Notes under the pieces: generated by a model
Told to the model about the DNA's origin: nothing
Seen by the model: the letters and a program-made list of their open reading frames with translations, nothing else
Databases searched by the model: none
Position numbers and translations under genes: made by a program
In this document: one piece after another, positions 36,828 to 47,657 of the stretch
Layout of the letters: each line of letters begins with the position of its first letter
Position numbering within the stretch: position 1 is the stretch's first letter
NCBI GenBank assembly: GCA_019279435.1
Contig: JAAALK010000285.1
Coordinates: 63,784,865-63,848,864 of the forward strand
Direction of reading: 5' to 3'
DNA from: Zizania palustris
Taxonomy: Eukaryota; Streptophyta; Magnoliopsida; Poales; Poaceae
DNA length: 64,000 nt

Positions 36828-38812
36828 TGAGAAACCAAGGGTTGGTTTCGGTGTTTGTGATGAGTGATTGACAGGCTTTTACCCTCTGTTCGAAGGGTAC
36901 CTCCGAAGGGTGTTCGAAGGTGTGTCACCGAAGGGTGTTCGGTGTGTGGTTGCTGCAGCTGTGCAGCGGAGTGTACCTGTCGGAGGGGTCCGGCAGTACA
37001 CGATGACTGGGTTCGTACCGATGGCTTCGGTACTTTGGGCGGTACACCGGAGTGTGTGCCGAAGGTTGCTAACCCGGAGAGGTCTCCGGAGTACTGGATA
37101 CACTTGTCTGCTTGTCGGTGGTGCGCAGGGACTTCGGAGGCGACGGACAGGGTTCGAGCCAGGTGAACTTGGGTCAAGCGGGTGGCTTGATGCCAGGGGA
37201 GCGGGGAGCTCCGTCACGGTGGCTGCGAAGGTGGTCCGGGTCGGTCCTCGGGTCGAGGCGTGCCAGGTGAAGGCAGAGAGTGCGGAGCGTGGCTCCGGCT
37301 GAAGGTACTCCGAGACAAAGTCCTCGGAGGTGAGGCACTTCGAAGATACTCCGAATGGAGTGACTTCGGAGTTGGTGGAACAAGTCCTCTGCGGAGGCAA
37401 AGGTGTTCGAAGTGTGCTCCGGAGGGAGACACTCGAAGGTGGCCCGACGAAGGTCTCAGAAGTCGAGGCGCATCGAAGGCATGGTCCGGGTGAGGCTCGT
37501 CGAGGAGTGTGCTCGGAGTGAGACACTGCGACGAAGTGCTCATGGAATGCTTCATGCGGAGGCCTTGGACGAAGGAGGGACTTCGAAGGGTGGTACTCCG
37601 AAGGTAGGGCTTCGGAGTGTGAAGGACTTCGGAGCGAGGCTAGCTCCGGAGTGAGGTTGACTTGAGGTGCTTCGGCCATGCATGGCTTCGGTACACGGAC
37701 GGACGGTGTTCGGGCTCGGAGTAGCTGCGAAGCTGTGGTGATCCACTCCGGAGGTGGTGGTGCGAAGGCCCAAGGGCTTTGACGGCTTCGGCTCAAAACC
37801 GTCACTGTATCGGAGGTCTTCTTCGGCGGAGCGAAGGCCAACAGGCTGCAGGCTTCTCGCCGAAGCTTCCGCACCCTCCGGTGCGAAGGGAGGTTCCAGA
37901 AGTCAACACTGTAAAGGCTGACACTGTCTGTTCTGAAAAAGGCTGACACTGTCCCCTCTGCAGCTGACAGAGAAGCCTCCAAAATAAAGGTGGACTACCT
38001 TTTGTACCCCTTAGTTCTGTAGAGACAAATCTGTTGTAAACCCTAGGGGTAAAGTAGTCATTTCCTTAGGATGAATCCATGGGCTATAAATATGGGGGCT
38101 CGGTAGGTAACATTTAACACTTTGAGCATTTACTGTTGAGCTCCTGTAGCCACACTTCGATTGAATACATCCTGAGTTCATTTTCAGTGTTCCTTGTTCA
38201 AGCGGCGAAGCCCTGTTTGTCTTGTGCTTTTGCTTGAGCTCGCGTTGCATACTTCGCTAGTTTAGTGCACCGAAGCCTGTTGAGGCGAAGGTTGTTTTTC
38301 GTGCGAGGTGTGTTTTGTCAGTGTGCTGTCGCTCTGTGTAACACGAGGCAAGACCTCGCTGATTACTAGCGAAGCCCTGGTTGTTTCCCGTTTTGCTTCT
38401 TGTGTCGAAGCCCTTAGCGAAGTCCGTTGTGTGTGCGTGTAGACCTTCGGGTACGAAGCCCAGCACCCGTTGCTGTCGCCAAGTACTTGGTCGAAGTCCT
38501 CAGAGGGCTGTCCACTCTTGCGAAGGGTGACGTGCGAAGTCTGCTCGAAGCACCTCGTGTGCGGAGCCTGCACTGACTTAGCAGAGTAGATTTTCGAGGG
38601 TTGTAAGTGGAGCGAAGTCTTCTTGGCTTCGAACTTTTGCCTCTCCGAAGCCTGTGTTCGAAGGTGTCGAAGTACCTCCGAACCAGACCTTCGAAGGTTG
38701 TGATCGAAGCCTGTTCCGCAGAAGACTGAACAGATCCGAAGGCTAAGTTTTTAGCCCAAAATTTTAAAAGCTCCCATTCACCCCCCCTCTGGTCGCCGTT
38801 TCCGGTCCAACA
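36828..38812 (+). repeat. Sire-1 5' LTR
   Basis: Starts TGAGAAACC, ends GGTCCAACA. It has a TATA box TATAAATAT at 38095-38103 and very many CGAAG/CTTCG and CGGAG/CTCCG words. A perfect hyphenated repeat GTACCGA-5-TCGGTAC lies at 37015-37033. A 367-codon open frame on the minus strand (37982-36879) covers most of U3. Confidence 0.95.
38095..38103 (+). promoter_or_regulatory. Sire-1 LTR TATA box
   Basis: TATAAATAT sits in a GGGC...GGGG context, with CCTAGGGGTAAAGTAGTCAT upstream, the common plant LTR promoter setting. The same box is at 46926-46934 in the 3' LTR. Confidence 0.75.
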
Positions 38813-38814
38813 AT

Positions 38815-38832
38815 TGGTATCAGAGCCAGGTT
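38815..38832 (+). other. Sire-1 primer-binding site
   Basis: TGGTATCAGAGCCAGGTT is complementary to the last 18 bases of plant initiator tRNA-Met as I know it. It begins two bases after the LTR. Its 3' end overlaps the first arm of a hairpin (38829-38855). Confidence 0.9.
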
Positions 38833-38876
38833 AAGATCACCAGTTGACCTTAACCGGTTTGTGATCTGTTGGCGAC

Positions 38877-41339
38877 ATGGATAGAGGCAGTAAAATTCCT
38901 CTGTTCGATGGGACAGATTTTGCATACTGGAAGGTGCGCATGGAGGCTTATTTGTTAAGCCAAGGAAATGCAATTTGGGAGATTGTGGACTCACAATACT
39001 CCATCCCTGATACCCGCACCACTCAAACTGAGAAAGATCAGTATATTGCCAACTCGAAGGCAAGGAACATATTGTTCATTGGTTTGAGTCGGAGTGAGTT
39101 TGATAGGGTGCAGCACCTTAGGACTGCTAGGGAGATTTGGACTACGCTCACTATTTATCATGAGGGCTCTACTCAGATTAAGGCCAGGCGCCAAAGCACC
39201 TACAACCAACAGTATCAGCTGTTTGTGCAGGCACCTGGTGAATCTATAGATGCCATGTTTTCGCGCTTTGATGCTATAGTGAGTAACTTGCGATCCAACG
39301 GGACGCTTGCTTACAATGATCACGATAGGGCTATCAAGCTTCTCTATGCTCTTGATCGTAGCATATGGGAAGTGAAGATATCCAGCATTGAGGAGTCCAC
39401 AGGCTATGACACTCTAACCTGTGATGAACTCTTTAGCAAGCTGAAGTCCACAGAGATTGCCAAGGCATCTCTTGCGGTGCACAGAAGCTCTTTGCCACAG
39501 CCATTGGCATTGGTTTCTAGCACTAGCCGTGGCACCACTGCAGAACCAAGCACATCAGGCACTTGTGTTCTTGCAGATGGTTTTGCTTTGTCCTCCCTGG
39601 TCTCCGTCACAAAGGAGCAGGTGGATACTCTAGCTGATGACGAGCTTGCTCTCATTGCCCGGAGGTTCACCCGCTTTCATCATGAGAGACGGGATCAGCG
39701 GAGAAGTGGTTTTAGTGGCTGCTATGAATGTGGCGACACCTCTCACATCAAGGCCAATTGCCCCAAGGTCAAGAAGAGAGAAGAGAGTGACCGCCCCAAA
39801 TTCCACAAAAAAGAGAGGAAGCCCTTTGTGAAGGGCAAGCGCGGCAAGATGGCTAAGAAAGTAGCCAAGGCCGCTTCCAGAGCGTTTGTTGCTGCTCTCA
39901 GCGACATCGACACATCCTCAACTGAGGAGTCGAGCTCTGAGGAGGAGGAGTCCCCAAGGAAGGAGGACAAGAAGGACAAGAAGGGACGTGACTTCACCGG
40001 CCTTTGCTTCATGGCCGACAGCGATCACAGCGGCGATGAGCTTGACTCATCTGAGGTAAACCTATCATCTGACCAGCTTCTAATCAAATTAGATGAGCTG
40101 AATGAAGTTGTGCTAGGTCAGGATAGATTGCTTGTGCAAGCCGCTAGAGAAAGAAAAGACCTTAGACTTAGGCTAGAATCTATATCTACTGAATATGCCA
40201 TGCTTAAGTCTAAATTTGATGATGCTGAATGTGAATCATGTTCTGTTGTCATGAGTGAGCTTGCTCAGTTGCGTTCTGTTCATGCTCAAACTCTTTCTGA
40301 GCTTGAGACTGCACAGAAGCAGTTTTTGGAGGTGGATTCTAGACCTCATGAAATTATTGATTGCATGAACTGCTCTTTATTGCGCGATAGCATTAATTTA
40401 CGTGATAAGCATGTTCATGATCTAGAGGCTAGATTGGAGAGGGCCGGTAGTTCTAAGGATGTGCAACCTGTGTGTGACACATGCATTACCCTTAAGGACC
40501 AGCTAGGCACTGTTAGAGAGCGAGCTGAGAACCTCATGTCCGAAAATGAATACCTTCTTTCTGTGGTGAATAAATGCACTGAAGGGAAGGGTAGGATGGA
40601 TTTGCTCTTGGCCAAGACCAAGTTGTGTGCTGACAGAGCCGGGGTAGCTCTAGGTTTGGGTTTTGAGAGGATAGCTTCAGACAGTAAGACCAAAACTGTT
40701 TTCACCTCTCCCACCACCCTAGAGAAAGAGAGAGCTCTGTTGGACACCCCATCAGCCAAAAAGCCTACCCATCCACCAAAGAAAACCACACCTCCTGTCA
40801 AGAAAAATCCTCCAAAGAAAACCACTCAGAAGAAACCCAAGGAGCCTGTGAGAGTTGCTCCTGTGACCCATGAGAGTGCCCCCAGGAGAGTGTTTCACTG
40901 TTCTTATTGTCAGCGGGCGGGTCATTTGATTGGTTTCTGTTTCCGTCGCATCAAGGATGAGCGACGCGCACAGGCGATGAGCTATCAGGACATGCATTAC
41001 CCATCTTTAGGTATGCATGAGTCTGAGTTCTACTCTCGTCCTGTTTTTGAGGCTCCTCGTGCTTCTCGGAGAGGTTTTGCTCCTCGAGGTGTTCACCATG
41101 TTCCATATGGTGGTAGACCTCGGGCGAGTAGCTTTGTACCTCGTCAGAGTAGGAGACCTCGACATGTTGTTCTTTCACAGCATGTAGGTAGACCTCGCAC
41201 TTTGCATCATTCTGATTATTATGTGCGTAGACCGTCTACTTTTACTGTGCCTACTACTCGTGTCACTCAGTGCTGGATGCCTCGTCATTATTTTACTCAC
41301 CCCAGCACTGAGCGATCGAGGCGTTCTTATCATGTGTAG
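38877..41339 (+). CDS. gag: Sire-1 gag, intact, 820 codons
   Basis: An intact frame from the first ATG after the primer site. Residues 1-200 are a copia capsid domain (FDGTDFAYWKVRMEAYL, EIWTTLTIYHEG, DAMFSRFDAIVSNLR). A zinc knuckle CYECGDTSHIKANC lies at residues 282-295. Next come a basic KGKRGKMAKK patch, an acidic Ser/Glu stretch (ESSSEEEES), a long helical, coiled-coil-like region (about 395-560) and a Lys/Pro-rich segment (about 625-660). A second zinc knuckle CSYCQRAGHLIGFC (675-688) and an Arg-rich tail follow. It should form the particle and bind RNA. The frame ends in TAG (41337-41339), and pol continues in the same frame without any other break, so a gag-pol fusion by readthrough, or a single CAG-to-TAG change, is possible. 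Confidence 0.9.
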   Translation: MDRGSKIPLFDGTDFAYWKVRMEAYLLSQGNAIWEIVDSQYSIPDTRTTQTEKDQYIANSKARNILFIGLSRSEFDRVQHLRTAREIWTTLTIYHEGSTQIKARRQSTYNQQYQLFVQAPGESIDAMFSRFDAIVSNLRSNGTLAYNDHDRAIKLLYALDRSIWEVKISSIEESTGYDTLTCDELFSKLKSTEIAKASLAVHRSSLPQPLALVSSTSRGTTAEPSTSGTCVLADGFALSSLVSVTKEQVDTLADDELALIARRFTRFHHERRDQRRSGFSGCYECGDTSHIKANCPKVKKREESDRPKFHKKERKPFVKGKRGKMAKKVAKAASRAFVAALSDIDTSSTEESSSEEEESPRKEDKKDKKGRDFTGLCFMADSDHSGDELDSSEVNLSSDQLLIKLDELNEVVLGQDRLLVQAARERKDLRLRLESISTEYAMLKSKFDDAECESCSVVMSELAQLRSVHAQTLSELETAQKQFLEVDSRPHEIIDCMNCSLLRDSINLRDKHVHDLEARLERAGSSKDVQPVCDTCITLKDQLGTVRERAENLMSENEYLLSVVNKCTEGKGRMDLLLAKTKLCADRAGVALGLGFERIASDSKTKTVFTSPTTLEKERALLDTPSAKKPTHPPKKTTPPVKKNPPKKTTQKKPKEPVRVAPVTHESAPRRVFHCSYCQRAGHLIGFCFRRIKDERRAQAMSYQDMHYPSLGMHESEFYSRPVFEAPRASRRGFAPRGVHHVPYGGRPRASSFVPRQSRRPRHVVLSQHVGRPRTLHHSDYYVRRPSTFTVPTTRVTQCWMPRHYFTHPSTERSRRSYHV

Positions 41340-44300
41340 GCGACAGGTCGAGGCTTGGAGGGCACGTGGATCATGGACTCCGGTTGTTCGCGCCACATGA
41401 CCGGAGATGCAAATTGGTTCTCCAGCCTCACTACAACCAAGCAAAGGGAACATATCACCTTCGGAAACAATCGAAGGAGTAGAGTGAAAGGTAAAGGTGT
41501 GGTAAGAATTAATTCGAACTTCACTCTCAAAGATGTTGCTTTGGTTGAAAACCTGGGATACAATTTGCTGTCTGTATCTCAGTTGCTTGATGAGGGCTTC
41601 GAAGTGCGATTTCATCGCGATACTTCGCAAGTGCTCAATTCGGATGGCGTTGTGGTGTGTAAGATCTTTAGGGTTGGGAGAGTTTTTGGAGCTGATTTTT
41701 CAGAGTCGTCTGGTTCTTCTCATTGCCTTGTTGCACATTCGACTTCTGAGCTATGGAAGTGGCATAGGAGACTAGGGCATATGAGCTTTGAATTGCTCGC
41801 TCGTCTGAGCGCCCTAGGTCTGATCCGAGGATTGCCCAAGCTCAAGTTTGAGAAGAATTTAGTTTGCGCTCCATGTCGACATGGAAAAATGATTGCCGCT
41901 TCGCATTCGCCAGTCACCACAGTGATGACTGAACAACCCGGAGAACTTCTCCATATGGACACTGTAGGTCCTTCTCGGGTTAGTTCTTTAGGCGGCAAGT
42001 GGTATGTTTTAGTTATTGTCGACGATTTCTCTCGCTACTCTTGGGTCTTCTTTCTTGCCAGCAAGGATGAAGTGTTTTCACACTTTCGGAGCTTGGCTTT
42101 GAGACTTTTCACTGAACTCCCAGGTGCATTAAAATTCATTCGAAGCGATAATGGCACCGAGTTCAAAAATAGTCTCTTTGTTGACTTTTGCATGGAGCAT
42201 GGCATAGAACATCAATTCTCTGCTCCGCGGGTTCCTCAACAGAACGGTGTTGTTGAGAGGAAAAACCGCACTTTGGTTGAGATGGCTAGGACGATGCTTG
42301 ATGAGCATAGGACTCCTAGAAAATTCTGGGCTGAGGCCATGAACACAGCATGTTACATCTCAAACCGAATTTTCTTGCGCTCAATTTGAACTTGACATCT
42401 TATGAGCTGCGTTTGGGAGACAGCCCAAGGTTACTCATCTTCGAGTTTTTGGCTGTCGCTGCTTTATCCTAAAACGTGGTAACTTGGATAAATTTGAGTC
42501 GCGATCTTCTGACGGGATCTTTTTGGGTTATACTACTCATGGTCATTCTTATCGTGTTTATAACTTGGAAACTAACACTGTCATCGAGTCATGTGATGTG
42601 ACTTTTGATGAATCAACCCCCTCTGTTAGTTCTGTTCTTGAACAGGCAAATGAACACGACATGGAACAGACCTTATTCGAAGACGAAGATCCCGGAGAAT
42701 TCGAGGATGATCCCCTACTACCCTCGACGTCAACCCCCGAAGCTGACCCCGCTTCTACTACTTCGGCACGAGGTCCCGAAGCGACTACCTCAACATCGGT
42801 CATCTTGGACCACTCCAACGCACTAGTTGAGGGGGAGACTGCATCCCGCCGCGAGGCTCCACATCATGTTCAAAGGATGCACCCTCCCGAGCAGATCATT
42901 GGTGAGCTTAATCAAAGGGTAACACGTTCTCACGCTCATTTCACTAATGCTGCGTTTGTTGCTTCTTTCGAGCCCTTAGATGTTAGTCATGCACTTTCTG
43001 ATTCTAGTTGGATCAATGCCATGCATGAAGAGCTTGAGAATTTTGAAAGAAACCAAGTCTGGACTTTAGTTGATCCTCCACCAAATGTTCATTTCATAGG
43101 AACAAAATGGATTTTCAAAAATAAACAAGGGGAGGATGGGACAATTGTTAGAAATAAGGCTAGACTGGTAGCTCAGGGCTTTTCTCAACTAGAAGGGATT
43201 GATTTTACTGAAACTTTTGCACCTGTTGCCCGCCTTGAGGCCATTAGGATTTTGCTTGCCTTTGCGACATCCCGGGGATTCAAACTCTATCAAATGGATG
43301 TCAAAAGTGCTTTCTTAATGGCTTCATAGGCGAAGATGTTTATGTAAAACAACCCCCTGGTTTTGAAAACCCCAAGTACCCACATAAAGTCCTTAAACTT
43401 CATAAGGCGCTTTATGGACTCAAGCAGGCCCCTCGGGCGTGGTATGATAGACTTAAGTCTTTTCTGCTTGAGCGAGGGTATTTAATGGGCTCTGTTGATA
43501 AAACATTGTTTACTCTCAAGCATGGCAAAGATTTCCTCCTAGTTCAGATTTATGTGGATGATATCATCTTTGGTGGCTCTTCTCATGCTTTGGTTGCCGA
43601 GTTTGCAGATACCATGAGCAGGGAATTTGAAATGTCGATGATGGGTGAACTCACTTTTTCCTTGGTTTGCAAATCAAGCAAAGCAAACAAGGTACTTTTG
43701 TCCACCAGACAAAGTACACCAAGGACCTGCTCAAGAAGTTCGACATGTCCGATGCGAAGCCCCTCGCCACTCCAATGGCTACATCTGTAGCATTGGACCC
43801 TGACGAAGATGGAGAAGCCGTAGACCAGAAGGAGTTCCGAAGCATGATCGGCTCCCTCCTCTACTTGACTGCCACGAGGCCGGACATACACTTCGCTGTG
43901 TGTCTGTGCGCTCGTTTTCAGGCTTCACCACGAGCTTCGCACCGCCAAGCGGTAAAGCGCATCTTAAGGTATCTCAAACACACCCTTGAATTTGGCATAT
44001 GGTATTCAGCGTCTTCATCTTTATGTCTTCGAGGTTATTCAGATGCGGATTTTGCTGGGTGTAGAATTGATAGGAAGAGTACCTCTGGTACTTGTCATTT
44101 TCTGGTACGTCTCTGGTTTGCTGGTCTTCCCGCAAACAGTCTAGTGTTGCACAATCGACGGCAGAGGCCGAATATGTTGCTGCAGCTAGCTGTTGCTCTC
44201 AGATTTTGTGGATGGTTTCCACTTTGCGGGATTTCGGTTAGATTATAAGAGTGTTTCCACTTTTCTGTGATAACACTAGTGCCATTTGTATTGCAAACAA

Positions 44301-44502
44301 CCCGGTTCAGCACTCCAGAACCAAACACATTGATGTACGGTATCATTTTCTCAGAGATCACAATGAGAAGGGTGATATTGAACTTCAATATGTTGATACC
44401 CAACACCAGCTTGCCGACATTTTTACAAAACCCCTCGATGCTTCTAGATTTGCTTACTTGCGTGGGGAACTTGGCATTTGTCACCCTTACGGCATTTTGT
44501 GA
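41340..44502 (+). pseudogene. pol: Sire-1 pol: protease, integrase, RT, RNase H
   Basis: Same frame as gag after the TAG. Protease WIMDSGCSRHMTG (about 41370); pre-integrase LWKWHRRLGHMSFELL; integrase with all three acids (D 41958, D 42147, E 42255); RT with YVDDIIFGG (43551 on); RNase H with HIDVRYHFLRD and DTQHQLADIFTKPLD near the end; stop at 44500. At least five one-base frameshifts lie near 42385, 42415, 43315, 43655 and 44105, with another near 44240. Most are missing T or A in homopolymer runs. Given the near-identical LTRs and intact gag, many may be sequencing errors; otherwise the copy is dead. Confidence 0.9.
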
Positions 44503-45669
44503 GGGGGAGCTGCTTTTAATTGTCTTGCATATGCTCATTATGTGTGGAATTGCACTTACATCTTTTGCTATTATATGCCTGCTTTTAATTCAAAGAAATC
44601 ATGTCAGCTCAGCTCTATGAAATATGTCTGGAACATTGATTGTGCATGATGTTTTATTTTCTAAAAATCAAAATTTGCTCATCACACAATCTTGTATCTA
44701 GCTTGATTAGGCAGGACTGCTTTTAGCTATCTTTTATCTACTTGACAGCAAGACACTGTTCCTTGGATGCTAAAATATGCAACTTGAAAAATGTGTTCTT
44801 TATTCATGGATCCTCATCAAAATATTTAATTCATCAAAATCAAAATCAAAAATCCATGATTTGTCTGGTTTAATGAAAAGATCCAGGAGGGTTTGTTTGT
44901 CGCACTACTCTATTCTAGACTGCTTACCATTGCACTTTGGTCTGAACTGGAATAGTGTAGTGTATGCCAAAATCACCGCCTTAAGCTTCAGATGGCTTTC
45001 ATGCCTAGGCTTGGCCTGATTGGAAAGTATAAGGTGGACAAACAAATAACCCCTGGCATTAAGAAAAAGAACAACAAAATTAATTGATCATCAAGTTTGC
45101 TTTCACAGCTCCTTTTGAACAAGACTTGTCTGTCTAGGGTAGAATTTGTTAGCTTTGCGCAGTCCTTGCCTTTCATGTCTAGCTACTATGATTAAGTGGT
45201 GATGCTTTCACTTCAAAATGACAAAATCACATGCCATCATCTTGATTCACAGATTGTTAAATTGAGCTGAGCCTATGATCATTTGTGTTAATTTTGGCAT
45301 ATTCTTGCATTATATGTCTTTGCAATTCTATTCATTTCGCAGCTTTGCATCTTTTGAATGCTCCTTGATGCTTGCATTGCCAAAGGGGGAGAGATTTTGC
45401 TATGTTCTCTATTGCAAGAAGGCATAATTTCTAAAGGGGGAGAGATTTTTGACATAAAGGGGGAGAAAAATTTGCTCAACTCAGGGGGAGTTCTTATCAA
45501 GGAGAGATTTGCCAAATGGGCTTTTACTCTTTTTTAAAGGGGGAGAAAAATTCTTTTATCAAGTGACATGCTTTTGCTCTTTTCTGAGTTTTTATGGTCA
45601 CTTGTGTGCTGAAATTTTTAATTTCTTGAACGCGGATTTGGTTGTCAATGCACTCATCAAGGGGGAGAT
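44503..45669 (+). other. Sire-1 region between pol and 3' LTR
   Basis: No convincing ORF is present; some Sireviruses hold an envelope-like ORF here, but none is seen. 44876-45060 is a block conserved at nucleotide level with 58992-59180 of Sire-2. Six G-rich polypurine tracts lie in the last 300 bases, beginning near 45382, 45432, 45456, 45483, 45536 and 45659; the last touches the LTR. Confidence 0.8.
45659..45669 (+). promoter_or_regulatory. Sire-1 LTR-proximal polypurine tract
   Basis: AAGGGGGAGAT ends at the 3' LTR start TGAGAAACC (45670). It is the sixth and final copy of an AAAGGGGGAGA-type tract and presumably the plus-strand primer. Confidence 0.85.
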
Positions 45670-47652
45670 TGAGAAACCAAGGGTTGGTTTCGGTGTTTGT
45701 GATGAGTGATTGACAGGCTTTTACCCTCTGTTCGAAGGGTACCTCCGAAGGGTGTTCGAAGGTGTGTCACCGAAGGGTGTTCGGTGTGTGGTTGCTGCAG
45801 CTGTGCAGCGGAGTGTACCTGTCGGAGGGGTCCGGCAGTACACGATGACTGGGTTCGTACCGATGGCTTCGGTACTTTGGGCGGTACACCGGAGTGTGTG
45901 CCGAAGGTTGCTAACCCGGAGAGGTCTCCGGAGTACTGGATACACTTGTCTGCTTGTCGGTGGTGCGCAGGGACTTCGGAGGCGACGGACAGGGTTCGAG
46001 CCAGGTGAACTTGGGTCAAGCGGGTGGCTTGATGCCAGGGGAGCGGGGAGCTCCGTCACGGTGGCTGCGAAGGTGGTCCGGGTCGGTCCTCGGGTCGAGG
46101 CGTGCCAGGTGAAGGCAGAGAGTGCGGAGCGTGGCTCCGGCTGAAGGTACTCCGAGACAAAGTCCTCGGAGGTGAGGCACTTCGAAGATACTCCGAATGG
46201 AGTGACTTCGGAGTTGGTGGAACAAGTCCTCTGCGGAGGCAAAGGTGTTCGAAGTGTGCTCCGGAGGGAGACACTCGAAGGTGGCCCGACGAAGGTCTCA
46301 GAAGTCGAGGCGCATCGAAGGCATGGTCCGGGTGAGGCTCGTCGAGGAGTGTGCTCGGAGTGAGACACTGCGACGAAGTGCTCATGGAATGCTTCATGCG
46401 GAGGCCTTGGACGAAGGAGGGACTTCGAAGGGTGGTACTCCGAAGGTAGGGCTTCGGAGTGTGAAGGACTTCGGAGCGAGGCTAGCTCCGGAGTGAGGTT
46501 GACTTGAGGTGCTTCGGCCATGCATGGCTTCGGTACACGGACGGACGGTGTTCGGGCTCGGAGTAGCTGCGAAGCTGTGGTGATCCACTCCGGAGGTGGT
46601 GGTGCGAAGGCCCAAGGGCTTTGACGGCTTCGGCTCAAAACCGTCACTGTATCGGAGGTCTTCTTCGGCGGAGCGAAGGCCAACAGGCTGCAGGCTTCTC
46701 GCCGAAGCTTCCGCACCCTCCGGTGCGAAGGGAGGTTCCAGAAGTCAACACTGTAAAGGCTGACACTGTCTGTTCTGAAAAAGGCTGACACTGTCCCCTC
46801 TGCAGCTGACAGAGAAGCCTCCAAATAAAGGTGGACTACCTTTTGTACCCCTTAGTTCTGTAGAGACAAATCTGTTGTAAACCCTAGGGGTAAAGTAGTC
46901 ATTTCCTTAGGATGAATCCATGGGCTATAAATATGGGGGCTCGGTAGGTAACATTTAACACTTTGAGCATTTACTGTTGAGCTCCTGTAGCCACACTTCG
47001 ATTGAATACATCCTGAGTTCATTTTCAGTGTTCCTTGTTCAAGCGGCGAAGCCCTGTTTGTCTTGTGCTTTTGCTTGAGCTCGCGTTGCATACTTCGCTA
47101 GTTTAGTGCACCGAAGCCTGTTGAGGCGAAGGTTGTTTTTCGTGCGAGGTGTGTTTGTCAGTGTGCTGTCGCTCTGTGTAACACGAGGCAAGACCTCGCT
47201 GATTACTAGCGAAGCCCTGGTTGTTTCCCGTTTTGCTTCTTGTGTCGAAGCCCTTAGCGAAGTCCGTTGTGTGTGCGTGTAGACCTTCGGGTACGAAGCC
47301 CAGCACCCGTTGCTGTCGCCAAGTACTTGGTCGAAGTCCTCAGAGGGCTGTCCACTCTTGCGAAGGGTGACGTGCGAAGTCTGCTCGAAGCACCTCGTGT
47401 GCGGAGCCTGCACTGACTTAGCAGAGTAGATTTTCGAGGGTTGTAAGTGGAGCGAAGTCTTCTTGGCTTCGAACTTTTGCCTCTCCGAAGCCTGTGTTCG
47501 AAGGTGTCGAAGTACCTCCGAACCAGACCTTCGAAGGTTGTGATCGAAGCCTGTTCCGCAGAAGACTGAACAGATCCGAAGGCTAAGTTTTTAGCCCAAA
47601 ATTTTAAAAGCTCCCATTCACCCCCCCTCTGGTCGCCGTTTCCGGTCCAACA
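45670..47652 (+). repeat. Sire-1 3' LTR
   Basis: It is 1983 bp and matches 36828-38812 except for one A missing near 46825 and one T missing near 47153, both in homopolymers. It is followed by the target duplication ATATC. Confidence 0.95.
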
Positions 47653-47657
47653 ATATC

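Larger units (their letters stand above)
36828..47652 (+). mobile_element. Sire-1: full-length young Sirevirus (Ty1/copia)
   Basis: The element is 10,825 bp with the target duplication ATATC (36823-36827 and 47653-47657). LTRs of 1985 and 1983 bp appear to differ only by two one-base homopolymer length changes. An 18-base primer site, a large gag, pol in the order protease-integrase-RT-RNase H, and six polypurine tracts before the 3' LTR follow. Repeated polypurine tracts and a large gag are Sirevirus traits. It is inserted into Copia-B pol. Confidence 0.95.

Noticed and set aside
36868..37654. Plus-strand frames of 63-144 codons in the Sire-1 LTRs
   Set aside because: They sit in the same repeat-rich U3 as the antisense frame; identity between LTRs reflects recent transposition, not selection.
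37015..37700. Heat-shock elements made of TTC and GAA words in the Sire-1 LTR
   Set aside because: The TTCGAAG words lack the two-base spacing of nGAAnnTTCn; their abundance reflects a CGAAG-rich composition.
44777..45019. Envelope-like protein after Sire-1 pol
   Set aside because: The 80-codon frame has no signal or membrane pattern convincing enough, and indels relative to Sire-2 break the frame; the similarity there is at nucleotide level.
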